Of a stretch of 23,060 nucleotides of DNA, positions 21,158 to 23,060 are shown one piece after another. Origin of the DNA: Candidatus Zixiibacteriota bacterium. GTDB taxonomy: Bacteria > Zixibacteria > MSB-5A5 > DSPP01. Under the pieces are notes generated by a model. The model ran no database searches. It had not been told where the DNA came from and saw only the letters and a program-made list of their open reading frames with translations. Each line of letters begins with the position of its first letter. Within the stretch, counting starts at the first letter, position 1. Made by a program: the position numbers and the translations under genes. The DNA lies in assembly GCA_022614805.1 (NCBI GenBank), contig JAKEHY010000035.1:1-23060 (forward strand), given 5' to 3'.

Positions 21158-21814
21158 GTGAAACGGTCGTTTTTTGATTTCCAGCAGAATTGGCAAAGAC
21201 CTTTTGTTCTCATTTTTGGTTCCTTGGTACTTTTTGGCTGCGGCAGGCCGTATCTAACAGAAAATTTTGAATCCACATATAAACCCCGGGCCAGCCTCGT
21301 GGCGATAGCACCCCTGGCTAATTTGTCCACCGAGCCAGAAGGAGCACGGGCGGGGGAGGTGCTTCGGGAGGCGATTTACTACGAGATGGTTCGCCATCGG
21401 GATGATTTCACAGTGGAGCTTCAGGATATCGCCGAAACGGACCAGATTTTGCGCAAGCATAATTTAAGCGACGGCGAAGCAGCCCGGCTTCCGGGCGGAG
21501 ATTTGTGCCGGTTTTTGGGAGTGGATGTGGTGATGAAGGGGAGCGTGTTCAAGTATCTGAATAGAAACGCCCTGGAGCAGGCGGCCGAGAAAGCGATTTT
21601 CGACACGGTGATAACGGGGAGCGAAATAAAAGCCAATTTAGCGATTTACGATGCCACGGATGGGGAGTTGATCTGGCAGCAGGATTTCGAACAAAAAGGA
21701 GAACGTTCAAGCTCGGTGGATGAACTGCGAAAAAACGTGGCCTGGTCAGTTTCCCGGAGTTTTCCCTATCGAAAGAAGAAATTAGGGGTTTTTAGAGAAG
21801 TTACCGGTTTTTGA
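21158..21814 (+). CDS. Lipoprotein, LpoB/GNA1162-like
   Basis: A 218-residue lipoprotein: basic N-terminus, hydrophobic segment (15-26) and lipobox LFGC (C28). The mature part resembles the alpha/beta fold of LpoB, GNA1162 and CsgG-N type proteins. It has strand SLVAIAPLANLSTEPEGARAG, helix VLREAIYYEMVRHRDDF, strand VELQDIAETDQILRKHNL, LGVDVVMKGSVFKY, then strand KANLAIYDATDGELIWQQDFE. Such proteins act at the outer membrane in envelope assembly; the assignment is by pattern only. GTG 21158 is chosen because AAGGG/AAGGA precedes it and it starts just before the signal peptide. The open frame extends to 20894, but that part shadows ETF-QO. It lies 82 bases after ETF-QO and ends before a strong terminator. 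Confidence 0.75.
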   Translation: MKRSFFDFQQNWQRPFVLIFGSLVLFGCGRPYLTENFESTYKPRASLVAIAPLANLSTEPEGARAGEVLREAIYYEMVRHRDDFTVELQDIAETDQILRKHNLSDGEAARLPGGDLCRFLGVDVVMKGSVFKYLNRNALEQAAEKAIFDTVITGSEIKANLAIYDATDGELIWQQDFEQKGERSSSVDELRKNVAWSVSRSFPYRKKKLGVFREVTGF

Positions 21815-21880
21815 TTGTAGGCTCGCGTTCTCCTAAAGCTCTTCCCTCGCCGTCTACTGCACCAATGCTAACCCCAAAAC

Positions 21881-21908
21881 AAAAAGCCCCGCCGAAGCGG
21901 GGCTTTTT
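21881..21908. terminator. Bidirectional rho-independent terminator
   Basis: A perfect 12-bp stem AAAAAGCCCCGC / GCGGGGCTTTTT with a CGAA loop. The A and T arms give a T tract on either strand, so it can end both the lipoprotein transcript (+) and the convergent sorting-domain gene (-). Confidence 0.92.
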
Positions 21909-21926
21909 GATAGGGCTTGATTCGGA

Positions 21927-23060
21927 TTACTTCAACAGGTTCATCCGGCCGACTTTGACCTGGCCGTTGAAGCTGACCTTGTAGAAGTAAACCCCGGAAG
22001 AGACAGTTCGACCGTTCCGGTCGGTGCCATCCCAGAGAACCGAACGCTCGCCCGCCGGCATTTCACCTTCCACCAGCGTGCGCACCGGTTGACCCAGAAT
22101 GTTGTAGATCACCATCCGCACGTGCCCGGCTTGCGGCAGGGCGAAGTTAATCCGGGTGGAAGCGTTGAACGGGTTCGGGTAGCTGCCGCGCAGGGCAAAT
22201 TCAGTCGGCAGACTGCCGGCCGCTGCCTTTGCGGGAGCAACCGTTGAACCTTTCTCCACCGGTGCGGCAATCGGGGCCGCGGGGAGGTGGCCCGTCTCGC
22301 AGAACGTATGGTCTAGGTTGTTCGCATCGGCCAGTTGCTGTGCCGTCGGTTCCGCCAGCCCGCTGACAATGGCATCGTGCACCATTTGCAGAACATCCGC
22401 CGAGCTGAAGGAGTAATTGACCTGGCAGGAGCTCAACAGCCCGGCCACACCGTGGCGGGCCAGCTTTGCGAAGTCGCCGCCCCCCAGGTTGATGGCCTGA
22501 AGCAGGGTCAGGTTCGGGTTTAAGGCAACGTCTTGCATTTCCACAACCGTCAGCCCAAAAGTGGTCCGGAAGGAAGAACCAGTGGTGCCGTCGCCCGCCC
22601 ACGGTTCAGTCGGATTCGCGGCCGCCTCTACGGCAATCGCTTCCGCTACGCAGTCAGACACGGCATCGCTGGCCTCGTCCCACAAACTGGTGTGGTTTTT
22701 CCAGAAGCCGGGAGTGCAGCCCTCGGCGCAGTTATTTACCGTCACCGTAAAGCTGCAGGAAGCCGGGTTGCCGCAGGCATCGGCGGCCGCGCAGGTAACC
22801 GTGGTTGTGCCTATCGGATAGGGGTCAGTCAATCCCTGGCCGTCACTCCGCGTGCACGTAACCGGCACAGTGCCGTCGCAGTTGTCCGCAGCCGTAGTCG
22901 GGGTGGGTACGTTCCCGGAGGTACAGCTAAACACTTGGTCGCCTGTACAGACAATCGAAGGCGCCGTTAAGTCTTCCTTCCAAGTATAGGTCACACCGTC
23001 GGAAACGGGGTTGCCGCAGAGATCCACGGCCGAATAGGTGAAGGTCTGGCTCCGCAAGCA
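21927..23060 (-). CDS. Secreted HYR protein with C-terminal sorting domain (partial)
   Basis: The 3' part of a large secreted protein; the frame is open past the right edge, and the first TTG in the frame is not a credible start. About 378 residues are visible. First come two Cys-rich HYR/Ig-like repeats, marked by VDLCGNPVSDG, APSIVCTGDQVFSC, ADNCDGTVPVTC, YPIGTTTVTC and DACGNPASCSFTVTV. A CTPGFWKNH motif then opens a helical domain of about 150 residues. After a Pro/Ala/Lys-rich linker comes a FlgD-like domain of about 80 residues with YPNPFNASTRINFALP, NILGQPVRTLVEGEMPAG, and WDGTDRNGRTVSSGVYFYKV. Such tails serve as type IX-like secretion signals in FCB-group bacteria. It ends at the shared terminator. 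Ligand unknown. Confidence 0.88.
   Translation of the reverse strand, partial: CLRSQTFTYSAVDLCGNPVSDGVTYTWKEDLTAPSIVCTGDQVFSCTSGNVPTPTTAADNCDGTVPVTCTRSDGQGLTDPYPIGTTTVTCAAADACGNPASCSFTVTVNNCAEGCTPGFWKNHTSLWDEASDAVSDCVAEAIAVEAAANPTEPWAGDGTTGSSFRTTFGLTVVEMQDVALNPNLTLLQAINLGGGDFAKLARHGVAGLLSSCQVNYSFSSADVLQMVHDAIVSGLAEPTAQQLADANNLDHTFCETGHLPAAPIAAPVEKGSTVAPAKAAAGSLPTEFALRGSYPNPFNASTRINFALPQAGHVRMVIYNILGQPVRTLVEGEMPAGERSVLWDGTDRNGRTVSSGVYFYKVSFNGQVKVGRMNLLK

Overview
The window looks like chromosomal DNA of a free-living, fairly GC-rich bacterium, most likely from the FCB/candidate-phylum side of the tree (Zixibacteria-like lineages are my best guess). The clues are a secreted HYR-domain protein with a C-terminal FlgD-like/type IX-type sorting domain, N-terminal-signal lipoproteins, an STPK/FHA signalling operon, and an ETF/ETF-quinone oxidoreductase system. 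The taxonomic guess is inference; no rRNA is present. No phage, transposase, CRISPR array or plasmid gene is visible.

Layout. 1-456 is non-coding: a foldable stretch at the left edge (1-228), then three GC-rich or perfect hairpins. 457-789 (+) is a small basic Cys4 protein. 4796-1007 (-) is a three-gene overlapping operon: twin-FHA protein, calcineurin-like phosphoesterase, CHASE2-Ser/Thr kinase. Divergent from it, 4917-8871 (+) reads dus, larB, larC, etfA: tRNA modification, two steps of nickel-pincer nucleotide cofactor synthesis, and the electron-transfer flavoprotein alpha subunit. A palindrome-rich spacer and tRNA-Gln(TTG) follow (9063-9135). Then comes a compact SnoaL-like lipoprotein / SnoaL-like exported protein / DoxX membrane protein cluster (9235-10836) with unusually strong Shine-Dalgarno sites.

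11042-14715 (+) is RNase R overlapping a sigma-54 activator with a degenerate receiver. Facing it is a short moxR-DUF58 operon (16754-14772, -) with a three-way-junction repeat between its genes. 16906-17951 (+) is an exported protein of unknown function overlapping a 29-residue single-span membrane protein. 19312-17963 (-) is a TRAM-containing RlmD/RumA-type rRNA m5U methyltransferase. Divergent from it, 19399-21075 (+) is ETF-quinone oxidoreductase, in which one of the four expected cluster cysteines is threonine. A small LpoB/GNA1162-like lipoprotein follows, then a bidirectional terminator, then the 3' part of the sorting-domain protein, which runs off the right edge.

Most genes in operons here are joined by 1-4 base stop/start overlaps (TGATG, ATGA, GTGA, TTGA), so translational coupling is the rule. 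Several operon-leading genes have no Shine-Dalgarno site and carry a TTGtCg-N17-TATAnT promoter so close to the ATG that the mRNA should be leaderless. The points most worth a second look are the altered cluster site in ETF-QO, the leaderless promoter class, the 29-aa membrane protein, the reader/phosphoesterase/kinase operon, and the unidentified RNA-like sequence at the left edge.
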